From contig NC_081142.1 of assembly GCF_958295425.1 (NCBI RefSeq), forward strand, positions 4,296,917 to 4,360,916: a stretch of DNA of 64,000 nt. Direction: 5' to 3'. This DNA is from Solea solea (lineage: Eukaryota; Chordata; Actinopteri; Pleuronectiformes; Soleidae). The stretch's first letter is position 1. Each line of letters starts with the position of its first letter. Shown one piece after another: positions 1 through 13,300 of this stretch. A program made the position numbers and the translations under genes. The notes beneath the pieces are model-generated. The model was not told the DNA's origin. It saw only the letters and a list, made by a program, of their open reading frames with translations, and did not search any database.

Positions 1-404
1 CCTCTAATTGTCAAGTTGCAAGTTTTTCTTTCTGAACCTGGTGTTGAGACAGATTAAATTCCTCCGCCGTGCTGCTGATACAGATTTAATGGAATATGAG
101 CTGTGAGTTGCACAGATCTTCCTGACTGATTAAATGGAAGAGAAAGAATCGCTTGGCTTTTGCCATCGCACTCACAAATCTCCGCTCAGTAAATCCACTT
201 TACCTCAGAAAGACTAATAGTATTTGTTTCACTGTCAGATAAGATAAGAATCATACGATAATGCATCACATGCTTCAAAAGTCAAAAACATGACATCGCT
301 GAGGATTTACACTCAAATTTATGTACAAATAAATGTGTCATTAACATTTGAATCAGGTGTGTTGGAGCAGGGAAACATCTAAATCATGGCAGTGGGTCCC
401 CAGG

Positions 405-604
405 NNNNNNNNNNNNNNNNNNNNNNNNNNNNNNNNNNNNNNNNNNNNNNNNNNNNNNNNNNNNNNNNNNNNNNNNNNNNNNNNNNNNNNNNNNNNNNNN
501 NNNNNNNNNNNNNNNNNNNNNNNNNNNNNNNNNNNNNNNNNNNNNNNNNNNNNNNNNNNNNNNNNNNNNNNNNNNNNNNNNNNNNNNNNNNNNNNNNNNN
601 NNNN
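405..604. other. Assembly gap of 200 N
   Basis: Exactly 200 unknown bases, a common placeholder length, so the true gap size is probably unknown. Any reading frame crossing it is artificial. Confidence 0.98.
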
Positions 605-739
605 CACACACTCCAGCTGGCATAACAAGCATTGCACTTTGATATTCTGCAACAAAACACAATGTGCAGTTTTTTGTGGGAGGGAGAGTCAGTGGGGGGA
701 CTCTGTGCTTTTTTTTTATCAGGTGCTTTTTCATCCTCT

Positions 740-875
740 CTGCGCTGAGCTGAGGACGCTCAGGAGTTTGTTCAGCCACAGACTCATTCAGCCACGAGCC
801 TCAAAGCACTGGGGAGGCTCGTTTGTGCCGACTGCCATCAGACTGCACAACAGTACAATTGCAAGTCGCTAACAA
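740..875 (+). mobile_element. 3' coding remnant of a LINE
   Basis: A frame ending near 871 reads a C-terminal motif of the form S-F-V-P-T-A-I-R-L-H-N-S, preceded by a basic segment. This resembles the end of the intact LINE ORF in this window (S-F-L-P-V-A-I-K-L-Y-N-S, at 45260 on the minus strand). I infer a decayed non-LTR element whose upstream part is lost or hidden by the gap. Only the C-terminal motif supports the call. Confidence 0.45.
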
Positions 876-1039
876 ATACTGTTTATTTAAAAGTGTGGCC
901 ACAGCGCTGAGGCATCATATCATACGTACGAGAAGTACACAACTGTACCAATACAGTGATACAATTCAACTTTGATTGCAAATGAAAATGGATGTTGTCT
1001 TCCCTGTTTGAAAGGTGAAGCTTTGGAAGTAGCAATTAG

Positions 1040-1053
1040 CCACTAGGGGGCGA
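1040..1053 (+). promoter_or_regulatory. CTCF-like motif
   Basis: CCACTAGGGGGCGA closely matches the CTCF core consensus. It lies in repeat-like sequence, and a motif match alone does not show binding. Confidence 0.3.
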
Positions 1054-1127
1054 CTCTGTTGCTGGTTGCAAAAAAAAAAATCTGTTTTGATGGGAAACTT
1101 GATTTATAATGTCAGTAAAATGTTTCC

Positions 1128-1262
1128 TAAGGAGTTATTGGTCTCCCCGTGTGTGCATGTGTTTTCTCCCACAGTCCAAAAACATGCGGTTATGGGGATT
1201 AGGTAAACTGGACACTCTAAATTGACTGTAGGTGTGAGTGTGGGAGTTTGTCGTTCGATTGA
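1128..1262 (+). repeat. SINE-like repeat fragment
   Basis: Contains the 'ctcccacagtccaaaaacatg' type block followed by 'actctaaattgactg' and 'gtgtgagtgtg'. The same block order recurs at 9060-9290 and 19440-19600. I recognise it as an abundant teleost interspersed repeat but cannot assign a family name. The tRNA-like head is missing here. Confidence 0.6.
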
Positions 1263-2371
1263 TAAATTGATAAAAACACAACACATATGAGTGGAAATCC
1301 AAATTGATTGACAGCTATCAACGTCCCATAGGTGCCTACATGTTTCCACGTGACATCTATGAACTTCAGTTCAGTTTCAAACATTCTCATGGCCCTGGTC
1401 ACACAAAATCACAAAACAAGGCTGTTTGTTTTCTAACCAGAAGACCACGTCCACGACCAAGTGTCTTTCAACGCGATACAATATTCTCCTTCTTTTTTCT
1501 GTCTTTTTTTGCTCTCTCCTCCATTTCCCAAGACAAATGTCCGCTTCTTTAACAGCTGAATGCCTCGCCATGTTTACCAGCTGGTGCCGGTCTGTTCTTT
1601 GGTGCTAAGCAGCTACAGTAGATAGTTGCACACAATGAAAATATAGTCAAATATTCAGTGGACCTTATGGGAACCAGAGAAAGATCCACTTTCATTTTAC
1701 ATGGCCTCATTCCTAACTGCTCTCACTAAAGGGACATTTGCAAAAAATAATAATAATATGCACACATCCAAAGAACCCTGACAATCAGAGCATGTGTGAC
1801 ATTGTGGAAAATGCAAATTCTGATCTGGTAGTTGTTAAAATTGATTTATGGCTTATTCTTGTGAGAGCCATGTATTATTTTATTTCATTTTATTTTTTTC
1901 TCACTTTTCATGTGCTGTCACATCTATGGCAACTTTGTTGCCATGGTGCCAGGAACGTGCATAAGGGACACGCCAGCCAGTAAGAAAAGAATTAGGTCAT
2001 TCTTTTCTTGTACATAATGAATTATTGTCTGCTGGTCTCATAGAAACACAGCAGAATCAATGCTTTCATTTTGAGCTCGAGTAGAAAATCGATGTTTTGG
2101 TTTTAGCCGTTGTTGATGCAGTCCGTCTCAGGTTTTCCGTTGATGCACGTGGTTATACAATACTGACCAAAGCAGGATCAGAGAGACAGAGATTGTAGAT
2201 CCAGATCTGTCTCTAAAGACAACGATCCACCTAAAGCGTGGTGCAGCTGATGGATTGTTGTTATTAAACTCAGCGGCATATATCTGCTATGTCTTTACCA
2301 GTGGGCTTAGGCATTTTATTAACTGTTCTGCTCCCTGCAACAGTGAAAATGAAAGGGATGTGACTAAATGA

Positions 2372-2400
2372 CTATATATATATATATATATATATATACA
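2372..2400. repeat. (TA)n microsatellite
   Basis: Uninterrupted TA dinucleotides, running into imperfect CATA repeats. Confidence 0.9.
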
Positions 2401-4436
2401 TACATATAGATATATCTTTGAGATATCTGTGTGTATTTGTCGCTGGGTGCTCCCTCCTTCTTATAGATCACCGACCTCACCCTTTCTTCAGTCACATGAC
2501 CTCTTAAAGTGAGGGATACCAATGACTCATGGACGGACATCAGCAGCAGGGACGCTCAACCCAGAGGAAATAAAGCACTTAAATGAGCTGTGCAACACCT
2601 GTGGCTTTGGGTAGAGCCTCTCCGTCATCTCCTCTGTGTTACAGGTGCACGTCTGATCTGGGTCAAAATGATGGATGAGAGCAAAATGCATGAGCCACTG
2701 ATTGTCATTATCAAAAGAATGGCTGCCTCGTTGTACCGGATATGAAGAACATGAGCAGGCTGATAAACTGATTAAGCCCAATTTGAAAGAATGATACTCG
2801 TGGAGACAGCCGCGTGGACGTGATTGTGTCTCTCATGCTCACCACCACATATAGCCAGAGCTAGATGATTGCTCAGAGGAGGCTGGAGACAAAGTGAATC
2901 ATGCATCCTGATTTGATAAGAATTGAGCAGGATGAAGGGGGGGATCATGCTGGGAAGTCAGAACATACATATGCACATGGCACATGGGCTATAGCTGCTA
3001 TCTGTCAGCTGAGGCTGTTTATGAGACTCCCGCACAGCTTTATCATCACATGGTGGCGATGGAGACATGGTATCCTCTCACGCTTCAGTCAGGATAATGA
3101 AATGCAGTTGTACAGGTCATCACCTCATATATTTGTGATGCAAATGTGGCAGATTTAGTCTCACAGGCTATTTTTTTAGTTAGCAGCTTTGGCTGTGTTA
3201 CATCACGTCAGTAACCAATGAGAGCACAGAGTTCTCTGCACGTGCTAAAGTCATGACTGCAAACAAGCAAAAGCTGATGAGGCTACCTGTCATTTACAGT
3301 CTTCTGTCCAGGTGTTGTCTAGCTCCGCCCATGGTCCAGCCCCTCCTACTCTTAATGTCATCACCAGATTTTGATCTCCACTAGGACTACTGGTCCTGGT
3401 AAGGTCAGTGTTTAAGGTAATAAATACAAGAACTCACACACATACATGTGGAAAACCCACTGATAATCTGATTATAATCCCAGCAGCAGCACAGTGCCTG
3501 CTGTAATGGTCTGTAGAACACGAGCATGGCTTACCAAAATTATGACCGAATCCTTTTAGCTGGAACACTGAGTGCATCTGTAACGAGATTATCTTCAGGG
3601 AAGTGATGAAAGTGAGACTCAAAATAAAGTGGTGTGTTCTTGCTTTTAGCTTGAGCAGTTCCTTCAAAGGCATTCCTCAGATAAAAACATGTTTGTATAT
3701 ATATATAAAAATCACACAACAGAGCAGATTGAATCAAACGGGGTGAGTCATCCCTTCTGTTTTCTCTCTGCACGTGTCTCTTGTCTTGCTGTCACTCCTA
3801 CATCTGCCATCGCTCTGTATCGTCAAAGACGGAGGGAAAAAAAATTCATCAGTGTTAAGTACAGAAGAGGTGAAGCACTGCAAGGTGGAAAATACTGCAG
3901 TTTTTTTTGTTGTTGTTCTTGTTCCACAGACAGGGATGCACATTTATGCATTTATGCATTTATGCATAATTGTAAGAAAGCTTATATTGGTCTTTGTGAG
4001 AGATACATGAAAAATAAATTCATTTTAAATGACACAGTTCACAGTTTAAATACAGTAAACATAGAATAAAATACGGGAACGCAAATGTTCAATTTTTTGC
4101 CGTAATCCATTCAGCACTTGGCAAACTGGTACCTGATAAAGTGGTTTAATGGGTTTAAATTGTGGAAGCAAGTCAGAGATGCACTTAAATGCACTCACAC
4201 ATCATCTATATGCTTATCCTTTTAAATGAGCTGAAGCCAATCCCTGCTGACAAAATGCAGGGTTCAACCTGGAAAGGTCAGCAGTTAATCACAGGGCCAA
4301 CACACAGAGACAAAATCTGGCCCTCACCTCTGATAATCATGTCTTCTGATTGTAGGCAGATTTTAACAGATTATCTGGCCAAATTATGCTGTAGTGTGAG
4401 GGGTTAACTGATGCCTTTTTAATGTTTTTGGGTGCA

Positions 4437-4528
4437 TCCGAGGGCCACGCGGTTTGTGCAGTGATTAGCACTCATGCCTTTGGAGCAAGAAAACCCGGGT
4501 TTGAGCCCCAGTTGGAATGAGGGCCTTA
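4437..4528 (+). repeat. tRNA-derived SINE head
   Basis: A box A-like segment (TGTGCAGTGATTAGCAC) is followed about 35 bases later by a box B-like GGGTTTGAGCCCC. This is the layout of a tRNA-derived pol III promoter at the 5' end of a SINE. It does not fold as a tRNA gene by eye: there is no matching acceptor stem. It runs directly into the pentanucleotide repeat at 4530. Confidence 0.55.
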
Positions 4529-4529
4529 A

Positions 4530-4571
4530 TAGAATAGAATAGAATAGAATAGAATAGAATAGAATAGAAAT
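4530..4571. repeat. (AGAAT)n pentanucleotide microsatellite
   Basis: About eight tandem AGAAT units directly downstream of the SINE head, possibly derived from its tail. Confidence 0.9.
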
Positions 4572-5504
4572 AGAAGTCTAGTCTGAGCTTCCTCATGATT
4601 AAAACACTGAAAATAAAATATAGAGTCTGTCGTGTCTGTGGTCTCCCACCTTTTTAAAATCTAGTCAGACTGGAAAATCAGGCAGGTATTACATTCACAC
4701 CAATGTCCAATTCAATTTCCAATTAACATAATCTCAATCAAAAAGACCCCAATGAAAACGACTTCATTAAACGAGTTCTATCACAACACCGCAAACATCG
4801 CAATAGAAAGAAGACGCATCTTTGCTCTGCTGAGGATGACTGTCTGTTGTTTTGGTAGCGATCAACAACACGGGCATAAATAATCCTCCACTGAGAGATT
4901 ATTTGCTAAACAGTGAGGAAACACAAGAGTCCACTCACTCACAAAAAAACCTCCACTTCACTGCATTTAGGCCGAATCATCACTGTTTTCTATTAACAGT
5001 GATAGACAGAGAAAAACATAAATTATTGTTGAGTTAAATTATGAAATTGTAATTAAGATACTATTTGTGGTGCTTAATTTGTGTGTAAAAGGCCTGAAGT
5101 GTCATTAACAGCAGTTGAGTATGGGGATGAAGTGGGAGGTGGACGTAAAGTGGGAGAAAGGACAGGCAGAGAATAGAGCTGTGAACCTAATAACAGAGTG
5201 TTTTCGTTCTTTCTGTCCTCTTCTTTTTTCTTTTTTCTTTTTTTACAGCAGGAGAGGGACTAATTGTTACCTGCACTTTAATAGAACAGAGCAGTTCCCC
5301 ACTGCACATGGCAGTTCACTTAATTACACGACTGTAGATCTGGGATGGGTGGTGACAGGGCTGCAGTATATTTAAGGCGAGAACTTTTGTCGCTAATGGT
5401 GACGTGCTTTCATCGGAAGACTCTAAGGTTTTGTATCTGCAACTGGATCGATGACCTGAATATACAGTGATTAAAACGTTTTGTAGACCACCCAGAAATC
5501 AGAA

Positions 5505-5507
<3 letters not shown>

Positions 5508-5539
<32 letters not shown>

Positions 5540-5550
5540 ACATATATAAT
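5508..5550. repeat. (TA)n microsatellite
   Basis: Long TA tract with GTATAC interruptions at its right end. Confidence 0.9.
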
Positions 5551-6963
5551 ACACATTTTTCTATTCAGGAATGCAAGTAAATAATTAAAATTTGACATCT
5601 TAATAACACGTTTTACAATTTTTTTGTAAAACAGTAAATTCACAGATAACAATAATAATTATATTTTAGCATTCAAAATATCATTTTGGCTAAAGAGCTT
5701 CTACAAACTGGTGTGTTAACCATTACAGAATCATAAAAAAATTATGATTTGATAATTACCAATGCTGTTAATTTATAAGGAAGCTGTGGCTTTGGGTGGT
5801 GGTCTAATACATTTAATAAACACTACATCTAAATTATTATTATTTTTAATCTTTCTGTTATGTATGTATATTTTACTTTTGACTTGACATTAGATCTCTA
5901 TTACACCAAATCATAAAACTACTACCAAAGCATTTTTTGAGGAAACATTTTAATTGTAAGTAAGTGCGAGTATTATGAGCTTTTAGCAATATGGGTTTTT
6001 TTCACTTAATCGTGTCGAGATTAAGTGTTTCTGAAAATTGCATCCTGGCAAAATCTAAATTAACGTCAGTTATTTTTGTGCTACTTATCTCACCAGCAGA
6101 TGATGCTGGAAAGATAGAAATTAATCAAAAGGACAAGGAGGAGGAGGTGGTGGTGAGAAGTGGCTATTTCAGTCCGTCACTGGTAGAAAATAGAAACTCT
6201 TCAGTGGTGTTTTCACCTGACACTTTTATATTCAGTACATCTATTGCAGGGCTGTTGCAGTAGAGGTTTTCATAGATTGTATAATAGGTGTCAGTGTGTC
6301 TTATCTTTGCATTTTGCAGGTTGTTATATGATCACAGATTTACTCATATGTTGCACAAACAGTAAGAACGTGTTTCCATTTTTCATTTGAATGTTCCTAT
6401 AGACCCAAATCTCTCCACCATCTATTTTATTCTTATTATTCTTATTCTTATTTTGCTGTGTACACATCTTCATTAACCACTGCAGTGTGACTATTTTCCT
6501 CCCAGGGGCCATTAAAGTTTCATTTTACCTTATCTCATGTGTAAAGTAAACACACTCATTAAGCTGGCTATGATCACAGTTGAGCACGGCTACAATTACG
6601 GCGACACATTGCAGAGGCACATGACGCCCAGCGTGGGGAAATCATCTCCTCCTCTGGGGAGAAGCTGCTGCCTGCGGCATGATTGTGACTTCAGGTGCAA
6701 GAGAATGAGAGCCCATTCCTCTGAAGCGGCACAAACCTGTACATTTTTCTATTTGAGGATTGGGTTTCATATAGCTGTATAACCACTTTTCCTTTACATT
6801 TACCAAGTTCCCCAGTGTCTTTTAATAATAGCTGCAGGTAAATGAACGTTTGGTTCTAAATTATAATTAGATCAGACATGGTTAACATGCAGCATGAAAC
6901 TGCCATCTGTCCTTAGTCAGTCCGGAACACTGTGCTGCTCCCTTGTGGTAAATCCTACTGGCT

Positions 6964-6987
6964 TATATATATATATATATATATATT
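6964..6987. repeat. (TA)n microsatellite
   Basis: Twelve or so TA dinucleotides about 200 bases upstream of the first yjefn3 coding exon. Confidence 0.9.
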
Positions 6988-7187
6988 GAGCTGCACACCC
7001 ACAGCACTTTGTTCTGCCAGTAATGATAAGAATCAATATCCTGTTCAGCAGCAGTAGCAGTACTGTTAGTGTGACATGTCTCCACCCCAAAAACAACATT
7101 TGATTTCCTTTCCCCTGTTTTACACTAGTGGGTTCCTCCCTAAAGGCCTGACTAATTAAGTAGCCCATTCTCTTTCAGAATCAATTC

Positions 7188-7321
7188 ATGCTGAGTGCAA
7201 ACTGCAAGAAGCTCTGGTGCCATAGTGTAGCGCGCTCAGTGAAACACAGAGCAAACCCTGTGGACGGGGCTGAACTTTCCAAAGATCAATTTGTCACAGT
7301 GACTCAGGAAACTTCCCCGAG
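7188..7321 (+). CDS. yjefn3: yjefn3 putative first coding exon
   Basis: ATG at 7188 opens 44 codons plus two bases up to a strong donor (CCGAG|gtgagc). The phase-2 end joins exactly to exon 2 (…AG|T AAA GGG GAG) and gives an uninterrupted frame. The encoded start is basic and free of acidic residues for about 25 positions ([20 protein letters not shown]), like a mitochondrial presequence. A polypyrimidine tract and AG just upstream (7165-7178) could be an acceptor, so a 5' non-coding exon may precede it. The call rests on phase, donor and distance, not on similarity. Confidence 0.62.
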
Positions 7322-10300
7322 GTGAGCTGTGGGTGACGACTGCTGTCACTGCTCCACTGGCTCAGGTAAATGCCACGGGCCCCCCCCCCACACACACACA
7401 TACACACACACACACACACACGTTTACAGCCTAACCTTAACCATCACAACTAAATACCTAACCATCACAAGAAGATGCAACCCTAAATCCTCAACCCATT
7501 AACAGATGAGGACCAGCCAGAAAACATACAAATACAAGCACACACACACACATAATGTCACAGGATAGTTCAGAATCCACAGATTTACATGCAGTCCGTA
7601 CTATTTACTATTTAATACTGAAATTGCTGTTAACACTGTTGCTGTATAGTGTGTACAGTCTATATGTCCTGCAGTCATTTCAAACAAAGCCCCGTTGATC
7701 TGTGTCTCACAGACACAGAGCTGCTCATACTCTCTGAGAGGCAGTGAAGTGATCATTTGGCTCCGTGCTGATTAGAAGTGCCACATTGACTTTGTGCATT
7801 GATCCTTCTGTCCTGTGCACTTACTGGGTTATTCTGATGAATGATCGTCAATAGGTTAGACACTAAGAGGGGCTGCAGTGCTGAGAATGACCACCAGGTG
7901 TCTGTAGAGTGAAAGGGATATAAGGGAATCGGCTGTGAAGATGAAGAAGGCAGACGTCAAGGGTCTGTGTTGGCCCTTTGCTGCTCTGCACAGTCTTGAT
8001 AAAAGGGGACACAAGTGTGTTCTCTACTCTACAAACACATGAACTCACACAACATCCATCGTTCACGGTGTCACCAGATCAGCCAAGGGAAGCGGAATGG
8101 TCATCAGTTCAGGACTGACACGAGAGAAACCTGAACCCAAAACTATGAAGGCCACAGTTCAGTTCATCACTCATGTATTTGGCTTTGATAGAATCTGTGA
8201 AGGTATACATGAGAACACCTTGACTCACAGACCTGTGTGAGTCAGTCTGCAGGGAAAACTCTGTGGCCACACTTTATAAAGCAGACTGTGTATGGCAGTC
8301 ACCTCCGAGTGTCTGGAAACAGACTAATAATCAGGTTAAAACGGAAAGCCACCTTGTAAATGGCTGCTGCGGTGTCGGCCTGAGCCTTACAGCTCTGCAA
8401 AAAAAAAAGAGCACATGACACTGGTGTGTTTCTTTTAATGCCAGGATTATAAAGAACAACAACAAGTGACTAAAAAGTAAACTTGGCACAGAAAAAAGGA
8501 AAAAGGGGTAACAATTTAATTTATTTATTAAATTTAAATGACATTACAGTAATAATGTGGCTAAGTGTGGTAACATATGTAGGAACTATTTTGATAATAC
8601 TATCTTGTTTCTAATGCAGTGTCCAGCTCAGTAATAACAATGTCACAGTATGTTTTAATATTACAATAGTAATAATATCCAGGTAAAAACTTGGTAATGT
8701 GAATCAGGATAATACCTAAAGTGTTTGTAAAAAGGTGAAATTCACACACATTTTACATTGTTATCACCCATATATTAGTTGGTGATTACTCTAGAAATAA
8801 GGTTGTATTATCGCAATATCACCGTACTTTTAACACATTGTTGCTATGTATATAGATATACTGTACATGTGTGTGTGTTTTGTTTTGTTCTTGTCTTTGT
8901 TATCTCTCAATGTTTGCAGTCTAGTATTTTGTGTTATTCTGTTTCTGATTATGGCTTCATAATCTGTCATATTTACATGCATGCATAAATAAATACATAA
9001 ATGATGCGTCCACATGGCAGCATATAGTGACTCGCACTGTTGCCTTACAGCAAAAAAGACCCAGGTTTGTGCCCGAGGCCGAGTTTGCCTGTTCTCCCCC
9101 GTGTGTGCGTGTTTTTCTTCTTCTCCAGGTTTCTGATTTCCTCCCACAGTCCAAAAACATACAGAGTTTAATTGGACAGTCGGTGTGAATGTGAGAGTGA
9201 GCGGTTGTTTGACTCTGTGTTGCCCTGCGATGCACTGACAACCTGTCTGGATGTGGAGAATAAAGCAGTAAACAATGAATGAATGAATAAACAAGTGTCA
9301 TGGCAATTTAAAAACAAAAAACAAATTTGGTTTGGTTGTGTAATTGTTTGGAGGCTGCAAAGCACGCAAACCTAAATAACTAAAAGGAATGTTCCATCTG
9401 TAAAAGCGTCATGGTCATTTTCGGCATGAATGCGATTGGTGCTATAAATACTTTACATTTCTGCTGACGCACTAAATCTGAATCATGTTCAAAGTATTTC
9501 CTGGAGCAGAAAGCTTGTCGTCACCGTCCACTTTTGCTCCTTTGCACCTCGACCTGCAGCTGATGATGTTTGTATGGATGATACTGATTAGCAAACATGA
9601 TCCTGTTCATCTCTCACTGACCATGTTGTTCTGTGTCTGACAGTAAAGGGGAGGCCGCCGCTATTGAGACAGAGCTACTGAGGGACTACAGGTTTGGACA
9701 ACAGCAGCTGATAGAAATCTGGGGACAAGCATGCGCTCTCGCCATCACTAAGGTCTGTACAACCTTCTGTCTTCCAGATCTCATTTGATTTCACTGTCTT
9801 TGCTTCTATCCCCCCCCCCCACCAAGCACAACACAGCATACTGTAAGTCATTCATAATTTCCATCCATACATAGCTGTGTGGTTATTGGCTGATCCAGTC
9901 GTGCACAACACGATAAATCAAAACAGAGACAAATTCCAGCTCATAAATGCCCGAGCTTCATGTTTTATTGTGAAATGGACCCCATGCTTGAATGTGGAGT
10001 TATATTATGCTTTTTTAAAAGCTCTTCGGACCATTAAACCTGAAACACCAAGCACTGAACAGTGGTTGCTCGTTATTGTGTGCGTTTGATTCAGCCAGCA
10101 ATTCCACTTTATTTTTCATCTTTTCTTTAAATCACTTGTATTATGATCTTTGGCATTATTGTTTTTCAAATCATGTTTTCCACGAGTTGTCAAGGTTTTT
10201 TTTTAACTTTTGCCTTTTGTTCCACTTATTTCACGACAGAAGTGTTTGAAAATGTCACCAATCTGCAAAAAAACCCAATATAAACTCAATTTAACTTTTA

Positions 10301-13300
10301 GAAAACCTGCAATTTTTTCAGATCCATTGAGTGTTTTTTTGTGGATAAAAGGGGCCACATCAAAGGAAGTCATGCAAATCCTTCCAATTATGTCCCTTCT
10401 CTGCATAAAACCATCAAATCCAGTCCCACAGTTGCATGTTCAATTCAAATAAATCCAAGATGTGGATTTAACCAACCACAATCTAATGCAGGGGCCTCAA
10501 ACTCAAAATGACTTGGGGGCCACTGAACTTCCAGAACAGTTTGATGGAGAATTAACTGTTAATTAATAATTAAAATCATATCTTAATAATATGTCAAGAT
10601 GTTGCAGTTAAAAATGTTTATGTTGCAAAAACATGCAAATCTGACTCCAGATGTACAAGAAAGGCAGAAATTTCTCATTTGTTCACTCCTGTGTGGCTTA
10701 GATTAGGTTACATTGCAATTTCAAAATGGTAATTGGGGAAAAGAAAATATTATGTTATAAATCTGTGGGATCATTGCCTCCCGGGAATCTTCACCTTATC
10801 AAATCTGGCCCTTTGGACACCCCTGATCTAAACCAAGCAAGAACCTAGTTTGACTCTTTGATTATAAAAGAGGGCATAAGGTCACAGCTGCTGCTACTTA
10901 ACACTCTCCTCATTTGCATTAACGTTCACACAAAATGTCGGATCATTGACCTCCACCACCACCAAACATCAGGGCAGAACACCTGAACTCACTCTGTGCT
11001 CAGCGCTCCTCAACCACAGACACCAGTCCAGAGCCGCTGCTCCTCTCCTCTGGTGTGGTTTGCAGCTTCATTCCGTTATGATCTTCTACACTGTGCTGAG
11101 CCAAGAGAGAGAGAAAGTGTGTGTGTGTCTGCATGTGCATGGCTGTTAGGAACACATGTGGTTCCCTTTGACCAGACCACTGGCTTAGATTCATGCCACA
11201 CCGGTTTCCTTCGTGAGCTCTTCAACAGGCTGCGATGAATAAGAGTCTGAGACACTTGAAACCCTGTGTTGGTGTCAGGAAGAGCGATAAAGAAGAAGCC
11301 GAAACACTGAATCATGCATCTTTATTTTAGCTTAAAACAACAACTCCAAAATAACACTGATGGTTCACTGACTTCCATCTGATGCAGCACCTTCCCATCT
11401 GCTTAAATTTTAAGTTTTCTAAAGCGACAGCACCTGCAGCAAAAGTTTCATGCTTTAAAAATCAAACAAATGTTTTAGAAAAAGGCCTAGAGACGTAATG
11501 GAATTCAAACACTGTTTTTTGAACATAAGGCATCAACACAACATGAAAATAAAGTTGATTTATGTCGTAAAATCAACGAGTCAATAACACACGTGACTGG
11601 GACCACTTGTGACAACAAACCCGTGTGTGTATTAGAATCGTTCCAGTCATTCATTTCTTTTAATAAAACTTTACTCCTGCTGCGTGCAGGCAGGTGATCT
11701 TAGGTGAGGAAGCTTTAAATCCTCTCTCAGTAAAACCAACACACACACACACAAGGTTCTCCAGTTAAAGGTTAAAGGTTAAAGGTTAAAAATGAGCAGG
11801 CGGATGACTGAGGGGAGATCTCAGCAGCACCAAAAGAGGAGAAATGGGAAAGAAATGGTTCCCAGACCAGACAAAACTTTTGTTGCTTATCAACCCTCAC
11901 ATACCTAATGTTTTCAAGGTGAATGTAGCTCATCATTATTATGGCAGGTGGATGCTCAGATTTCCAGTTTAAAAGAACCAATGTTCACATTTTTAAAAAT
12001 AAACTCAAGACCCACCGTTTTAACTTGGCTTTAACCTGAGATTTATTATTTACTACCACTTATGTTTTTTATATCTCTTTGACCTTGTTCGATCTCCTGT
12101 TTAGATCAGTCTCCAGGGTTTTCCCGAGCTTGTGGCTGTTTGTGAGTGTTTCCTCACTTCCTTTCCTCCCTTCCTTTCCTCCCTTCTTACTTACTCTTTT
12201 TTAATTTTTTTATTTATTAACATAATGCTGTTGAAACGGTTGCTGGGTGGATTTCTTTCTTTGATTATGTTTTTTATCTTGTCAAGCACTTTAAATTGCA
12301 TTGTATGAAAAGTACATTATAAATAACGCTTGATTGATTGATTGATAGTTTGACAGCATAAACAGCTCTTGACCACACCCACCCCACAAGAAAGAGTGTG
12401 ACAAAAATAACAGTAACAATTTAAAGAAATGAAAAGTAGAAAATGTAGAAAAAAAACAAACCCTGGAGGTAGAAGCTCACACAGTCAGAGTGGCAGCATT
12501 AGACAGAAGTGGAGCCTTTGTGTGTGAGTATGTGATTAAACCCACCACATCCACTTCCCCTCGATTATCATCAACCCCCACTGGCCTGACGCCCGACCCT
12601 CCACCACCAGCCCCAGCAACAGCATATTCTTACTAGACAAACACGGCCTGAACGCTGTGGGCCGCTGCTGCCCACAGCCGCCGGCGGCCGAGCGCTACCA
12701 CTTACGATGACATCACTGCTATTTAAGGAAAATTACAGTAGATGGAGATGCAGACAGTCTGATTTCACTGATTTCACTACAGACCCACTGCTGCTGCCTT
12801 TCCAAGTATACCACACAGAGGAGTGTGTGCTCATTCACACACCTCTGGTTGCCAGATTGGGTTTAGGTTCTCTGTAAGTAATCCCTTTACTGTTCCAGCA
12901 GCCGCAGCCATCAGCTCCAGACTGCGAGTGTTTCTCTATCAGTCTGAGGCTTTTCATCACCTGAGTGGAGACAGGAGATGTTTTTGTTACCACACGGCAA
13001 TAAATTAGTCTATAGTTTACAGGAGCCCGTGGACTTCAGCTCGCTCCTCTGGTACACGATTAAAGGCACTATTTCTTCTGCCTTTGAGAGGGTGTTTGTT
13101 TTTTTAGGACCCTGATAATGTTTTCTCAGGCCCTGTGTGTGTTTCAGGTTGATTGAAAGTGAAGGCACATGTGTCTTTAACATTTATTTCAAAGGGACAC
13201 CCCCTTAGGGACCGTATTGCAATCAAGGCAGCTATACTCTTTGAGACGTGTGTGTGTGAAGTTGGTCCTGGCCCTTGATCCCGCACATTTCCTAAAAGTG

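Larger units (their letters stand above)
1..7187. other. Upstream flank of yjefn3, no gene recognised
   Basis: No exon could be supported here on either strand. The open frames are short, have no family resemblance and no splice-compatible extensions, and several run through the N gap or through repeats. NDUFA13, the neighbour of YJEFN3 in mammals, was looked for by eye and not seen, so it is either outside the window or unrecognised. What can be named is listed separately: a LINE 3' remnant near 740-875, a CTCF-like motif at 1040, SINE-like fragments near 1130 and 4440, and TA or pentanucleotide microsatellites. A promoter for yjefn3 should lie near the end of this stretch, but no TATA box or CpG cluster is obvious. 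Confidence 0.6.

Noticed and set aside
348..872. Open frame crossing the N gap
   Set aside because: About half is unknown bases; the readable end is a LINE remnant.
3689..4069. 126-codon plus-strand frame
   Set aside because: No domain, skewed composition with simple-sequence runs, overlapping alternative frames of equal length, no splice context.
4437..4528. tRNA gene
   Set aside because: Box A and box B look right, but no acceptor or anticodon stem pairs by eye; it fits a SINE head better.
8830..9301. Long minus-strand frames of 114 and 154 codons
   Set aside because: They are antisense readings of the SINE-like repeat at 9005-9290, with no family resemblance.
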